Assembly: GCA_900547995.1 (NCBI GenBank)
Contig: URIY01000006.1
Coordinates: 1 to 44,249, forward strand
Direction: 5' to 3'
From: an uncultured Mycoplasmatota bacterium
GTDB taxonomy: Bacteria; Bacillota_I; Bacilli_A; RF39; UBA660
DNA: 44,249 nt
Shown: positions 35,038-44,065 of the stretch, piece after piece
Numbering within the stretch: position 1 is the stretch's first letter
How the letters are laid out: each line of letters starts with the position of its first letter
Position numbers and translations under genes: made by a program
The notes under the pieces: model-generated
What the model saw: the letters and a program-made list of their open reading frames with translations, nothing else
What the model was told of the DNA's origin: nothing
Database searches by the model: none

Positions 35038-35066
35038 TTGTCAAATGAAATAAAATCATGTATACT
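35038..35066 (+). promoter_or_regulatory. Promoter of the tRNA-Ile/tRNA-Glu unit
   Basis: TTGTCA (35038-35043), exactly 17 bp, TATACT (35061-35066), 24 bp before the first tRNA base. Confidence 0.7.
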
Positions 35067-35089
35067 TAAGTAGTCAAATGTTGTTATGT

Positions 35090-35166
<77 letters not shown>

Positions 35167-35174
35167 TTTAATTT

Positions 35175-35251
35175 GGCCTGTTGGTGAAGTGGTTGAACAC
35201 ACATGCCTTTCACGCATGCATTCACGAGTCCGAATCTCGTACAGGTCACCA
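35175..35251 (+). tRNA. tRNA-Glu (anticodon TTC)
   Basis: Acceptor GGCCTGT/ACAGGTC, anticodon loop CTTTCAC (TTC), T-arm with GTCCGAATC and encoded CCA. It lies 8 bases after tRNA-Ile and is presumably cotranscribed. Confidence 0.95.
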
Positions 35252-35262
35252 AATCGATAACT

Positions 35263-35290
35263 AACCTTGAAAAATATTTCAAGGTTTTTA
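35263..35290 (+). terminator. Terminator of the tRNA unit
   Basis: AACCTTGAAA and TTTCAAGGTT pair around a short AT loop and run into TTTT. Confidence 0.85.
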
Positions 35291-35346
35291 TTTACTTATG
35301 CAGGAATTTGTGCTATGATAACGGTATTATTTAAAGGGGTGTTTTG

Positions 35347-35751
35347 ATGTATACAAAAAGACAAATTGAAATTATGAAAGTGTTATTATTAAATTGGGGT
35401 AATGATGAAACTATATCAGCATTATCTCTTGAAGCAGAAAAATTGACTATTTTATCTAATTGTTTAAATTATTTATTAATTAGTAATAATCTATTATCTA
35501 GTGATGAATATTTTAATCGCATTATTTTAGCTAAAACTGCAATGGAGGCTTGCCCAGATATTTTTGCTCATTATAATCCAAATGAAAAAAGTTTAAGTTT
35601 GAATTTTAATGATGATGAAAAAGTATCATTGCTAGCACATTTTAAAACAGATATTTCTAATAATATAGATAAAATAAATGAAATTGGAAAGACACTAGTT
35701 ATGCAAAATAGTGATTGTTTTTCTTGTAATGTTAAAATAAAGAAAATATAA
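35347..35751 (+). CDS. Hypothetical protein, 134 residues
   Basis: I do not recognise this family. It is a soluble, mostly helical protein with several cysteines, including a late CFSC pair (residues about 124-127). AAAGGGG precedes ATG 35347 (a TTG one codon upstream is the alternative). It lies 41 bp upstream of truB on the same strand, with a short ATAT..TCATATTTTTTT hairpin between, so cotranscription is uncertain. Confidence 0.6.
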   Translation: MYTKRQIEIMKVLLLNWGNDETISALSLEAEKLTILSNCLNYLLISNNLLSSDEYFNRIILAKTAMEACPDIFAHYNPNEKSLSLNFNDDEKVSLLAHFKTDISNNIDKINEIGKTLVMQNSDCFSCNVKIKKI

Positions 35752-35792
35752 ATATGATATAAAAGTCATATTTTTTTGGTAGGTGAATAATT

Positions 35793-36659
35793 ATGAATGG
35801 TATAATACTTGTAAATAAACCATATGGATATACCAGTAGAGATGTTGTAAATATATTATGTAAAAAATTTAAAACGAAAAAAATTGGTCATACAGGTACA
35901 CTTGATCCAATTGCAACAGGCGTTCTTATTCTTTGTATAGGATCGGCAACGAAGCTAGTTGAGGCACTTACCTTGGATGATAAGGAATATATCGCGACAG
36001 TTGAACTTGGTACATTAACAGATACTTTGGATAATACAGGAAATGTTATTAAAGAAGAAAAAACTAACTTAAATGTTAATCAAATAAAGAAAGCCTTAGA
36101 GAAAATGCAAGGTGTTTATGACCAAGAAGTACCTATATATTCTGCTGTTAAAATAAATGGTAAAAAACTTTATGAATATGCAAGAGAAGGGATAAATATT
36201 GAATTACCAAAACGTATGGTTAATATTAAAAGCCTTGAACTTATAAATAATATCAAATATGAAAATAATAAAACTACTTTTCAAATTAGATGCCATGTAA
36301 GTAAGGGAACGTATATTCGAAGTTTAGTTAATGATATTGCACATGAACTTGGTACTGTTGGTACAATGACATCTTTAAACAGAGTTAAACAAGGCATATT
36401 TAATATATCTGACTCTTATACACTAGAAGATATAGAAAATGATAATTACAAATTATTATCTATAAAAGAAGCCCTTAGTAATGTTAAACAAGTTATCGTA
36501 TCAGGTGAAGAACTTTTTAAAATAAAAAATGGTACAAGATTAGAAAATATTTATCATAGTGACAAAGTATTATTTTTAGATGAATTTAATAATGAGATTG
36601 CACTATATAAAACATTAGATAATGATAATAAAATAATAAAAGTATATAAAATGTTTTAA
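35793..36659 (+). CDS. truB: tRNA pseudouridine-55 synthase
   Basis: This 288-residue enzyme has KPYGYTSRDVV and GHTGTLDPIATGVL with the catalytic Asp38, plus the CHVSKGTYIRSLVNDIA and YSAVKINGKKLYEYAR motifs. It modifies U55 in the T-loop of tRNAs. The usual ribF neighbour is missing. A SNF2 helicase gene follows after 16 bp. Confidence 0.95.
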   Translation: MNGIILVNKPYGYTSRDVVNILCKKFKTKKIGHTGTLDPIATGVLILCIGSATKLVEALTLDDKEYIATVELGTLTDTLDNTGNVIKEEKTNLNVNQIKKALEKMQGVYDQEVPIYSAVKINGKKLYEYAREGINIELPKRMVNIKSLELINNIKYENNKTTFQIRCHVSKGTYIRSLVNDIAHELGTVGTMTSLNRVKQGIFNISDSYTLEDIENDNYKLLSIKEALSNVKQVIVSGEELFKIKNGTRLENIYHSDKVLFLDEFNNEIALYKTLDNDNKIIKVYKMF

Positions 36660-36675
36660 GGATGTAGGTGATATA

Positions 36676-39600
36676 ATGTTTAATACACTTAAGGAAAAAA
36701 TAATTGATATTGTAGGAGTAAGTAATTATAGAAAAGCTAAATTGCTTCCTTTAGATAGTGTTCAAAATCAAAAGGTTTTAACTATTCTTGGCAATAGTAA
36801 AATATATAAATATAAAGTTGATTCAATTAATAATGATAATACATATAAGGTTGAAATAATTATGCAACATAATGAAGTTATTGGATCTAATTGTACTTGT
36901 CCTATGTGTGATGAAACAGGATCTTGCAAACATATTGCTCTTGTTCTTATCAAATATGGAAGTGAAATATTTCCTAATCTTTTAAATGAAGAAATAAAGG
37001 TTGAAAATGAACTCGAAACATCTCAAAAAATAATTAATGATTTATATAATCTTAATGGTAATTATGATCATAAAACTGTTTTAAACTTAGAGATTGAACT
37101 TAGACAGGTCTCAGGATATGGAAGAGGTGGAGTATATGTTTATCTAAAAGTAGGTGAAAATAAATTATATTCACTTAATAATAAACTATCCTTATTTTTA
37201 AATACATATAATGGTTTTTATGAATCTTATGAATTTGGTAAACAATTTTCCTATAATCCATCTATACAAAAATTTAACGAAGTTGATAGTAAAATAATTG
37301 ATTATATTGATAGTATTTATGATAATGAACATAATTATTATGAATCTGCTCCATTATTAAAAGGAAAACAAATCATAGATTTTTTAAATTTATTAGAAAA
37401 TAAGGAATTTAATGTTTATCCATATTATCATTTTAATGGTTTTATTAAACAAAATCCTTTTGAATTTAAAATAACAAAACATGATGATTTATATAATTTA
37501 ACTTATGATGCTGATTATAAATACTTATTTGTTAATAATTTTATTATAAAAGATAATTTACTTTATCAAATAGATAAAGAACTTGCTAATGTACTTACAA
37601 TTATGAATAAATATAAAACAAATAGTTTAACTTTTGAAAAAAAAGATTTATCTAAATTGGTAATAGGTATGGGCAATAAAGTATTAGAAGAAAAGACTAG
37701 TTATGATGAAGGAATTAAAGATGATTTTGTTATAATAAAACCTAAAACAGAATTATATTTTGACTTTTTAGATAATGTTATTTGTAATATAAAATTTAAT
37801 TATAAAGGAACAGAACTATATTATGGAAACGATAATAATAGCATTTTACGTAATTATGAGTATGAAAATAGTGTTGTATCTGATGTTATTAGTCATAATT
37901 TTAACTATGTTGATAATAAGTTTGTATTAAATGATCTAGATGATTTTGATATTTTTTTAGATAAAACATTACCTGAATTAAAACAAAAGTATGATATATA
38001 TACAAGTGAAAAATTAGATAATACTAAAATAATTGAAAAAACACATATAGTATCACATTTTTCTATAGGTACAGATAATATCTTTAAATATGATTTTAAT
38101 TTAGATGGTATAGATACAAGTGAAATATCACATATATTTGATAGTCTTAATAATAAAAAGAAATATTATAAATTAAAAAATGGTAATGTTATTAATCTTC
38201 AAAATGAAAATTTAAAAGAATTTAATAATTTAACAAATGATTTAAATATAAATCCCAATAATATAGAAAATAATCATGAATATACTATTCCTAAATATAG
38301 GGCTATTTATTTAGATAGTTTAAAATATAATATGGTTAAAACAAATAATTTATTTGATGAATTTATAAATAAATTTAAAAAATATAAGAATATTTCATTA
38401 GATATAAATGATGATATTTTAAGAGAGTATCAAGTAGTTGGTGTTAAATGGCTTTATAATATATATAAATGTGGTTTCGGAGCTATTCTTGCTGATGAAA
38501 TGGGTTTAGGAAAGTCTATTCAAATTATTTATTTTATTAAACAGTTAATTAAAGAAAACAGCGATTATAAATTCTTAATTGTTGCTCCAACATCACTTAT
38601 ATATAACTGGGAAAATGAATTTAATAAATTTGGTAATGACTTAAAATATAAAGTAATTGCTGGTACCAAAAAAATACGAAATGAAATATTTGATAGTATA
38701 AGTAATACTAATATTATAATTACAACATATGGTTTATTAAGAGAAGACTTTGATATATATAAAGATTATCATTTTGAAGTTATGATTATTGATGAAGCTC
38801 AAAATATTAAAAATCCTAAAGCCCTTATTACAAAAACAGTTAAAAATATTAATAGTAGTATTAAGTTTGCTTTAACAGGTACACCACTTGAAAATTCTGT
38901 AACAGAATTATGGAGTATTTTTGACTATATTATGCCTGGATATTTAAATAGTTTAACATATTTTCAAGCAAAGTATAATATAAAAGAGATGGATGATGAA
39001 GCATTAGATATATTAAAATCACTTGATAAGCAAATAACTCCATTTATATTAAGACGTAAAAAAAGCGATGTTCTTAAAGATTTACCGGATAAAATAGACA
39101 ATAATATATATCTAGATTTGTATCCTGAACAAAAGAAAGTATATGTAGAACAATTAAAAAAGACAAAAGAGGAAATGGACGAAATAATAAGTTCAGAAGG
39201 ATTCCTTAAAGCAAGATTTAAAATATTACAATTGTTAACAAGATTAAGACAAATTTGTATTGATCCAAAACTTGTTTTTGATGAATATAAAGGTGAAGCT
39301 ATTAAAATAGATACTATTACGAGTTTAGTAAAAGATATTGTAAAAAATAATCACAAAATACTTATTTTTACTAGTTATAAAAAAGCCTTAGAAATTGTCA
39401 TGAAAAGTTTTGAAAAAGAAAATATTACATATTATATAATTGATGGATCAGTATCTAGTAAAAAAAGAGCAGAATTAGTTGATGCCTTTAATAATGATAA
39501 TACAAATGTTTTCTTAATTATGCTTAAAGCTGGTGGAACTGGTCTTAATTTAACTAGTGCTGATGTTGTTATTCATTTAGATTTATGGTGGAACCCACAA

Positions 39601-39831
39601 GTTGAAAATCAAGCAACAGATAGAGCACATCGTATTGGTCAAAAAAAGACAGTTGAAGTTATTAGACTTATTTGTAAAGGAACAATTGAAGAGAGAATTC
39701 TAGAACTACAAAATAAAAAGAGATTATTAAGTGATGCTTTGATAGAAGGAGATGTCAGGGATCAAAACATGATTTCTAACTTAGATGAAAAAGAAATTAG
39801 AAATTTACTTTCTTTTAGTGATGAAGATTAA
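36676..39831 (+). CDS. SWIM-domain SNF2-family DNA helicase/ATPase
   Basis: This 1051-residue protein has an N-terminal SWIM zinc motif (Cys73-x-Cys75 ... Cys84-x-His86), a long middle region (about 100-580) with beta-rich sequence, and a C-terminal SNF2 motor. The motor shows ADEMGLGKS (Walker A, 606-614), DEAQ (706-709), LTGTPLENS, and in the second half GTGLNLTSADVVIH with ATDRAHRIGQ. It is the full bacterial SNF2/HepA-like layout. Such proteins probably remodel protein-DNA complexes. The exact role in Firmicutes is unclear. It follows truB by 16 bp, suggesting cotranscription. Confidence 0.92.
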   Translation: MFNTLKEKIIDIVGVSNYRKAKLLPLDSVQNQKVLTILGNSKIYKYKVDSINNDNTYKVEIIMQHNEVIGSNCTCPMCDETGSCKHIALVLIKYGSEIFPNLLNEEIKVENELETSQKIINDLYNLNGNYDHKTVLNLEIELRQVSGYGRGGVYVYLKVGENKLYSLNNKLSLFLNTYNGFYESYEFGKQFSYNPSIQKFNEVDSKIIDYIDSIYDNEHNYYESAPLLKGKQIIDFLNLLENKEFNVYPYYHFNGFIKQNPFEFKITKHDDLYNLTYDADYKYLFVNNFIIKDNLLYQIDKELANVLTIMNKYKTNSLTFEKKDLSKLVIGMGNKVLEEKTSYDEGIKDDFVIIKPKTELYFDFLDNVICNIKFNYKGTELYYGNDNNSILRNYEYENSVVSDVISHNFNYVDNKFVLNDLDDFDIFLDKTLPELKQKYDIYTSEKLDNTKIIEKTHIVSHFSIGTDNIFKYDFNLDGIDTSEISHIFDSLNNKKKYYKLKNGNVINLQNENLKEFNNLTNDLNINPNNIENNHEYTIPKYRAIYLDSLKYNMVKTNNLFDEFINKFKKYKNISLDINDDILREYQVVGVKWLYNIYKCGFGAILADEMGLGKSIQIIYFIKQLIKENSDYKFLIVAPTSLIYNWENEFNKFGNDLKYKVIAGTKKIRNEIFDSISNTNIIITTYGLLREDFDIYKDYHFEVMIIDEAQNIKNPKALITKTVKNINSSIKFALTGTPLENSVTELWSIFDYIMPGYLNSLTYFQAKYNIKEMDDEALDILKSLDKQITPFILRRKKSDVLKDLPDKIDNNIYLDLYPEQKKVYVEQLKKTKEEMDEIISSEGFLKARFKILQLLTRLRQICIDPKLVFDEYKGEAIKIDTITSLVKDIVKNNHKILIFTSYKKALEIVMKSFEKENITYYIIDGSVSSKKRAELVDAFNNDNTNVFLIMLKAGGTGLNLTSADVVIHLDLWWNPQVENQATDRAHRIGQKKTVEVIRLICKGTIEERILELQNKKRLLSDALIEGDVRDQNMISNLDEKEIRNLLSFSDED

Positions 39832-39838
39832 AAAAGAC

Positions 39839-39867
39839 TTGATTATTCATAAATAATAGTGTATATT
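39839..39867 (+). promoter_or_regulatory. Promoter of rpsO
   Basis: TTGATT (39839-39844), 17 bp, TATATT (39862-39867), starting a leader of about 70 nt before the rpsO start. Confidence 0.6.
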
Positions 39868-39874
39868 AAATATG

Positions 39875-39917
39875 TACTTATTCTTGGATTTGAGAATCTC
39901 CAACTTTTATCTAAGTA
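39875..39917 (+). promoter_or_regulatory. Possible S15 autoregulatory leader
   Basis: TACTTA (39875-39880) can pair with TAAGTA (39912-39917), enclosing TTGG/CCAA (39884-39887 and 39900-39903). This nested helix in the rpsO leader resembles the S15-binding leaders of other Firmicutes. The fold was drawn by eye only. Confidence 0.4.
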
Positions 39918-39947
39918 TAAGGGAATATAAGAAAAGGAGAGATTAAA

Positions 39948-40217
39948 ATGGCTTTAACAAAAGAAGCAAAAGCAGAAATTGTAAAAAAATATGGAAAGAC
40001 AGCTAATGATACAGGTTCAGCAGAAGTTCAAATTGCTATTCTAACTGAAGAAATTAAGAACTTAACTGAACATTTAAAAGAACACAAACATGATTTCCAT
40101 TCAAGACGTGGTTTACTAAAGAAAGTTGGTAAAAGAAGAAGTTTACTAAACTATTTAGTTGAAAACGATGTTACAAGATATCGTGAAGTTGTTAAATCAT
40201 TAGGTTTAAGAAAATAA
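39948..40217 (+). CDS. rpsO: 30S ribosomal protein S15
   Basis: This 89-residue S15 has the conserved YGKTANDTGSAEVQIAILTE, HKHDFHSRRGLL and VGKRRSLLNYL segments. It binds the central domain of 16S rRNA. AAAGGAGAG precedes the start and a strong terminator follows. In Firmicutes pnp normally comes next. Here three small paralogous genes lie between. Confidence 0.98.
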   Translation: MALTKEAKAEIVKKYGKTANDTGSAEVQIAILTEEIKNLTEHLKEHKHDFHSRRGLLKKVGKRRSLLNYLVENDVTRYREVVKSLGLRK

Positions 40218-40232
40218 TTTATAAATAAAAGT

Positions 40233-40260
40233 AGGCACTCTTTTTTTGAGTGCCTTTATT
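40233..40260 (+). terminator. Terminator after rpsO
   Basis: AGGCACTC and GAGTGCCT form an 8-bp perfect stem with a T7 loop followed by TTTATTTG. Confidence 0.85.
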
Positions 40261-40281
40261 TGTAAAAAGAGGTAAATAATT

Positions 40282-40644
40282 ATGAATATAGATAGAGTTT
40301 ATGTTGCTCTTATTAAACAGGCAACAGGTAGAACACTTAATCGTGCAAATGGTATTGTTCTTTTATCAAAAGATGTAAGATATACGCTTGTTTATGCAAA
40401 AAAGAATAAAGGTAAGAGATATGATTATTATGATTTATATACAGGAGAAAAGTATAGAAAATCTACTGGTTGTTTAGTAGTTGGTGATATTTATATTGAT
40501 TTATCAAACACTATCCCTTATAGACAATACTTATATGATTATTATGAAAATAATAAAATTGACAATATTAAAATTAAAAATAAAATGTTTAAGAAAAAAA
40601 TGTTAACACTATTTAATGATACAAAAGATAATATATCTAGATAA
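40282..40644 (+). CDS. Paralogous small protein 1 of 3 (between rpsO and pnp)
   Basis: This 120-residue protein of unknown family is the first of three tandem relatives. Shared landmarks are an N-terminal (N/K)ID-VYVA, a central YDLYTGEKYR, IPYRQYLYD and a C-terminal KKKMLTLFND. It is basic and soluble, with no signal peptide. AAGAGG lies before the ATG. The presence of a terminator upstream means it needs its own promoter or read-through. Confidence 0.75.
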   Translation: MNIDRVYVALIKQATGRTLNRANGIVLLSKDVRYTLVYAKKNKGKRYDYYDLYTGEKYRKSTGCLVVGDIYIDLSNTIPYRQYLYDYYENNKIDNIKIKNKMFKKKMLTLFNDTKDNISR

Positions 40645-40688
40645 TATCAATTGTAAATGATAAAATATAAAGTAAAGGGGGAAATAAA

Positions 40689-41060
40689 ATGAAAATAGAT
40701 AATGTTTATGTTGCTAGTGTTTTTGTCGCTACTAATTCAGTTCATGAAAATAAAGATAATGAGGCAAGTTTAAAAATATCATTTAAATTATTAAAACAGG
40801 CTCTTATATATATAAAACAAAATAATATGGGAGAAAATGTATATATAGATTTAGAAACAAAACAAAAGTATAGAATAAAGGATGCTTATTGTGATATTGG
40901 ATATTTATGTATAGATCCAGAACAATTAACTCCTTTTAGAGTTTATTTATATAATGAACAACAAAAAAATAATGAATTAGTTGTAAAAAACAGTATACCA
41001 AAAAGAAAAATATTAACAATATTTAATGAAACAAATAAAGAAAATAATATATCTAAGTAG
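40689..41060 (+). CDS. Paralogous small protein 2 of 3
   Basis: This 123-residue paralog has KIDNVYVA at the N-terminus, YIDLETKQKYR centrally, LTPFRVYLYNEQ and KRKILTIFNE at the end. It has diverged most in residues 10-60. AAAGGGGGAAA precedes the start, a stronger site than that of paralog 1. Function unknown. Confidence 0.75.
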   Translation: MKIDNVYVASVFVATNSVHENKDNEASLKISFKLLKQALIYIKQNNMGENVYIDLETKQKYRIKDAYCDIGYLCIDPEQLTPFRVYLYNEQQKNNELVVKNSIPKRKILTIFNETNKENNISK

Positions 41061-41111
41061 TATTAAGAATAGTTAATTTTGTAATATATGATACAAGGAG
41101 GGAAAAATAAA

Positions 41112-41498
41112 ATGAAAATAGATAATGTTTATGTTGCAGTTATTAATGCTGTAATTTCTCATAATATAGTAGATATGGGGGCAGTAGTTAAATATGGATA
41201 CGAATTTATACCAATAAAAATTGCCATTATATATTCAAAGTATAATTACCCTGGAACTGAATATTATGATTTACAAACTGGTGAAAAATATAATACATTA
41301 AAAAATTATCCTGAAAATGGGGATTTAATAGTTGATGTAAAAAAAATGACTCCTTATAGAGATTTTTTATATAATGAACAGTTAAAAAATCCTCATCTAA
41401 AAGTGAAAGATAATATGTTTAAAAGAAAAATATTAACAATATTTAATGATGCACAAAAAAGAGGTAAAATGGAGGTAAGAAATGAAAAAAATATTTGA
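41112..41498 (+). CDS. Paralogous small protein 3 of 3
   Basis: This 128-residue paralog has KIDNVYVAVINAV, YYDLQTGEKYN, MTPYRDFLYNEQLKN and KRKILTIFND. I start at ATG 41112, preceded by AAGGAGGG. Its last 17 bases overlap the start of pnp, and the ribosome site of pnp (GGAGGT) lies inside this gene, so the two are translationally linked. Confidence 0.75.
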   Translation: MKIDNVYVAVINAVISHNIVDMGAVVKYGYEFIPIKIAIIYSKYNYPGTEYYDLQTGEKYNTLKNYPENGDLIVDVKKMTPYRDFLYNEQLKNPHLKVKDNMFKRKILTIFNDAQKRGKMEVRNEKNI

Positions 41499-43641
41499 GC
41501 TAGATTTTAGAGGAAGAAAACTTATAGTAGAACATGGGGAACTTGCCAAACAAGCACATGGGGCTGTTCTAGTAAGATATGGAGATACAGTTATTCTATC
41601 TACAGCAGTGGTATCAAAGAATGCGAATGTATTGTCTGACTTTTTCCCATTAATGGTTCTTTATCAAGAAAAACTATATTCTGTAGGTAAAATACCAGGT
41701 GGATTTATTAAAAGAGAAGGTAGACCTACTGAGAATGCTACACTTGCTGCACGTATGATTGATAGACCAATGCGTCCACTTTTTCCTGAAAATTTTAGGA
41801 ATGAAGTCCAAATTGTTAATACTGTCCTTTCTGTAGATCAAGATAATTCACCAGAAATGGCAGCAATGTTTGGATCATCACTTTGTACATGTATAAGTAA
41901 AATTCCTTTTAACGGACCAATTGCAGGCGTAAAAGTTGGTAGAGTAAATGGTGAATTTGTTATAAATCCAACAGCAGAACAAGTTGAATTATCAGATATT
42001 GATTTAACAGTTGCTGGAACAAAAGAGGCTATTAATATGGTTGAAGCAGGTGCAAAAGAGGTTTCTGAAGAAGATATGTTAGCAGCTCTTATGTTTGGAC
42101 ATGATGCTATAAAAGAATTAATTGCTTTTGAGGAGCAAATTATTGCTGAAATTGGCGAAGAAAAAATGGCATATGATGTACTAGAAATAGCTGATGAATT
42201 AAGAGATGAAGTATCTAAACTAGCAAGTGACTCACTAAATCACGCTCTTAGAATAAAAGATAAGTTAGAAAAATACGCTGCAATTGATAAAATAAAAGAA
42301 GATATTGTTTTAAAATATACCGAAGAAAATAGTAATTTAAAGGATAATGAATTAAATGAACTAATTACCAAGGTAAAATTAGTTTTAGAAGAAATCGAAT
42401 ACGATATTTTTAGAAAAATAGTTGTTAAAGAAAAAACACGTGCTGATGGAAGAACTATGACAGAAATTAGACCACTTTCAACCGATATTGACTTACTTCC
42501 AAGAACACATGGATCAGCTCTTTTTACAAGAGGTCAAACACAAAGTTTATCTGTTGTAACGCTTGGAGCTCTTGGTGAACATCAAATAATTGATGGTTTA
42601 AGTTTAGAAGATGAAAAAAGATTTATGCTTCATTATAATTTTCCACAATTTAGTGTTGGTGAAACAGGAAGATATGGTGCACCAGGAAGAAGAGAAATTG
42701 GACATGGAGCTCTTGGTGAAAGAGCACTTGCTCAAGTTATTCCATCTGAAGATGAATTCCCTTATACAATAAGAGTTGTTTCTGAAATCCTTGAAAGTAA
42801 TGGTTCATCATCACAAGCAAGTATTTGTGCAGGATGTATGGCCTTAATGGCAGCAGGAGTACCAATAAAAGCACCTGTTGCGGGAATTGCTATGGGGCTT
42901 ATTACAGATGGTGATGATTATACTATCTTAACTGATATTCAAGGTATGGAAGATCATTTAGGAGATATGGATTTTAAAGTTGCAGGTACTAAAAATGGTA
43001 TATGTGCTCTTCAAATGGATATTAAAATTAAAGGTATAACTAAACAAATTTTAAAAGAAGCTCTTGCTCAAGCAAAAGAAGCAAGATATCAAATTCTTGA
43101 CGTTATTACAAAACAAATACCAGAACCACGTAGTGAGGTAAGTAAGTATGCACCAAAAACAAGAACATTTATGATTGATCCAAACAAGATTAAAGATGTT
43201 ATTGGTAAAGGCGGAGAAATGATTACTAAAATTATTTGTGAAGCCAGTGGTGTAAATACTGTAACTGATGTAAATGCCGTTAAAGTTGATTTAGAAGACG
43301 ATGGTAGAGTTATTATATATCACTCTGATAAAGATATAATTGATAAAACAGAACAGATGATTAGAGATGTTGTAAAAGTTGTCGAAACCGGAAAAAACTA
43401 TCTTGTCAAAGTAGTAAAAATAGAGGATTTTGGATGCTTTGCTGAAGTATGGCCTGGTTGTGAAGGATTAATACATATTTCACATCTTGCTAAAGAGAGA
43501 GTAGAAAAAACAAGTGATGTTGTTAAACTTGGCGATGAAATAATGGTTAAATCACTTGGATATGATAAAAAAGGTAGACTTAATTTATCAAGAAAAGAAT
43601 TTTTATTAGAGGAAGAAAAGAAAAATGAAAAAGAAAATTAA
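41482..43641 (+). CDS. pnp: Polyribonucleotide nucleotidyltransferase (PNPase)
   Basis: This full-length 719-residue PNPase has the first RNase PH core (GKIPGGFIKREGRPTE), the second core (RTHGSALFTRGQTQSL and QGMEDHLGDMDFKVAGT), a KH domain (VIGKGGEMITKI, about residue 575) and a C-terminal S1 domain (GCFAEVWPGCEGLIHISHL). It degrades RNA phosphorolytically from the 3' end. Its start overlaps paralog 3 by 17 bases and its end overlaps the next gene by 17 bases. Confidence 0.97.
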   Translation: MKKIFELDFRGRKLIVEHGELAKQAHGAVLVRYGDTVILSTAVVSKNANVLSDFFPLMVLYQEKLYSVGKIPGGFIKREGRPTENATLAARMIDRPMRPLFPENFRNEVQIVNTVLSVDQDNSPEMAAMFGSSLCTCISKIPFNGPIAGVKVGRVNGEFVINPTAEQVELSDIDLTVAGTKEAINMVEAGAKEVSEEDMLAALMFGHDAIKELIAFEEQIIAEIGEEKMAYDVLEIADELRDEVSKLASDSLNHALRIKDKLEKYAAIDKIKEDIVLKYTEENSNLKDNELNELITKVKLVLEEIEYDIFRKIVVKEKTRADGRTMTEIRPLSTDIDLLPRTHGSALFTRGQTQSLSVVTLGALGEHQIIDGLSLEDEKRFMLHYNFPQFSVGETGRYGAPGRREIGHGALGERALAQVIPSEDEFPYTIRVVSEILESNGSSSQASICAGCMALMAAGVPIKAPVAGIAMGLITDGDDYTILTDIQGMEDHLGDMDFKVAGTKNGICALQMDIKIKGITKQILKEALAQAKEARYQILDVITKQIPEPRSEVSKYAPKTRTFMIDPNKIKDVIGKGGEMITKIICEASGVNTVTDVNAVKVDLEDDGRVIIYHSDKDIIDKTEQMIRDVVKVVETGKNYLVKVVKIEDFGCFAEVWPGCEGLIHISHLAKERVEKTSDVVKLGDEIMVKSLGYDKKGRLNLSRKEFLLEEEKKNEKEN

Positions 43642-44065
43642 AAAATTTATTATTCCTATTATAATTGTTTTAGTATTTTCTATTGTTTATTTATTTGTTA
43701 TTCCAACTATAAAAAAGAAAAATGCAACTAATAATTTATTTAAAAGTTTTGAAGAAGGAATTACTAAACTTGAAATAAAATATGAAAAGAAAGAATTAGA
43801 TGCATCTATTTTTGGTGCAAATAAGGCTTATAGTTATACATCTAACGAAAAAACAATCATGTTATATGTTTATAATACAAATTCAAATTATTATAAACAA
43901 GGATTAAAAAATGGCTATATTGATAGTAAAAATAATGATGAATCAAAATTATATGGTGTTATGGCTAATAATTGTGTTTTATATATGGAAAGCGAATTTC
44001 CTCATGATACAGATGTATTAGAATTATTTCAAAACCTATCTAAAGAATACTTAGAAGCATTATAA
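43625..44065 (+). CDS. Membrane-anchored hypothetical protein
   Basis: This 146-residue protein has a basic N-terminus followed by one hydrophobic helix (residues about 9-28; IIPIIIVLVFSIVYLFVIP). There is no lipobox cysteine, so it is anchored by an uncleaved helix with a small external domain. The start lies inside pnp (17-base overlap), with GAGGAAG as ribosome site. Family unknown. Confidence 0.65.
   Translation: MKKKIKKFIIPIIIVLVFSIVYLFVIPTIKKKNATNNLFKSFEEGITKLEIKYEKKELDASIFGANKAYSYTSNEKTIMLYVYNTNSNYYKQGLKNGYIDSKNNDESKLYGVMANNCVLYMESEFPHDTDVLELFQNLSKEYLEAL

Noticed and set aside
35719..35730. Zinc-ribbon in the 134-residue protein
   Set aside because: There is only one Cys-x2-Cys pair and no second pair, so a metal site is not supported.
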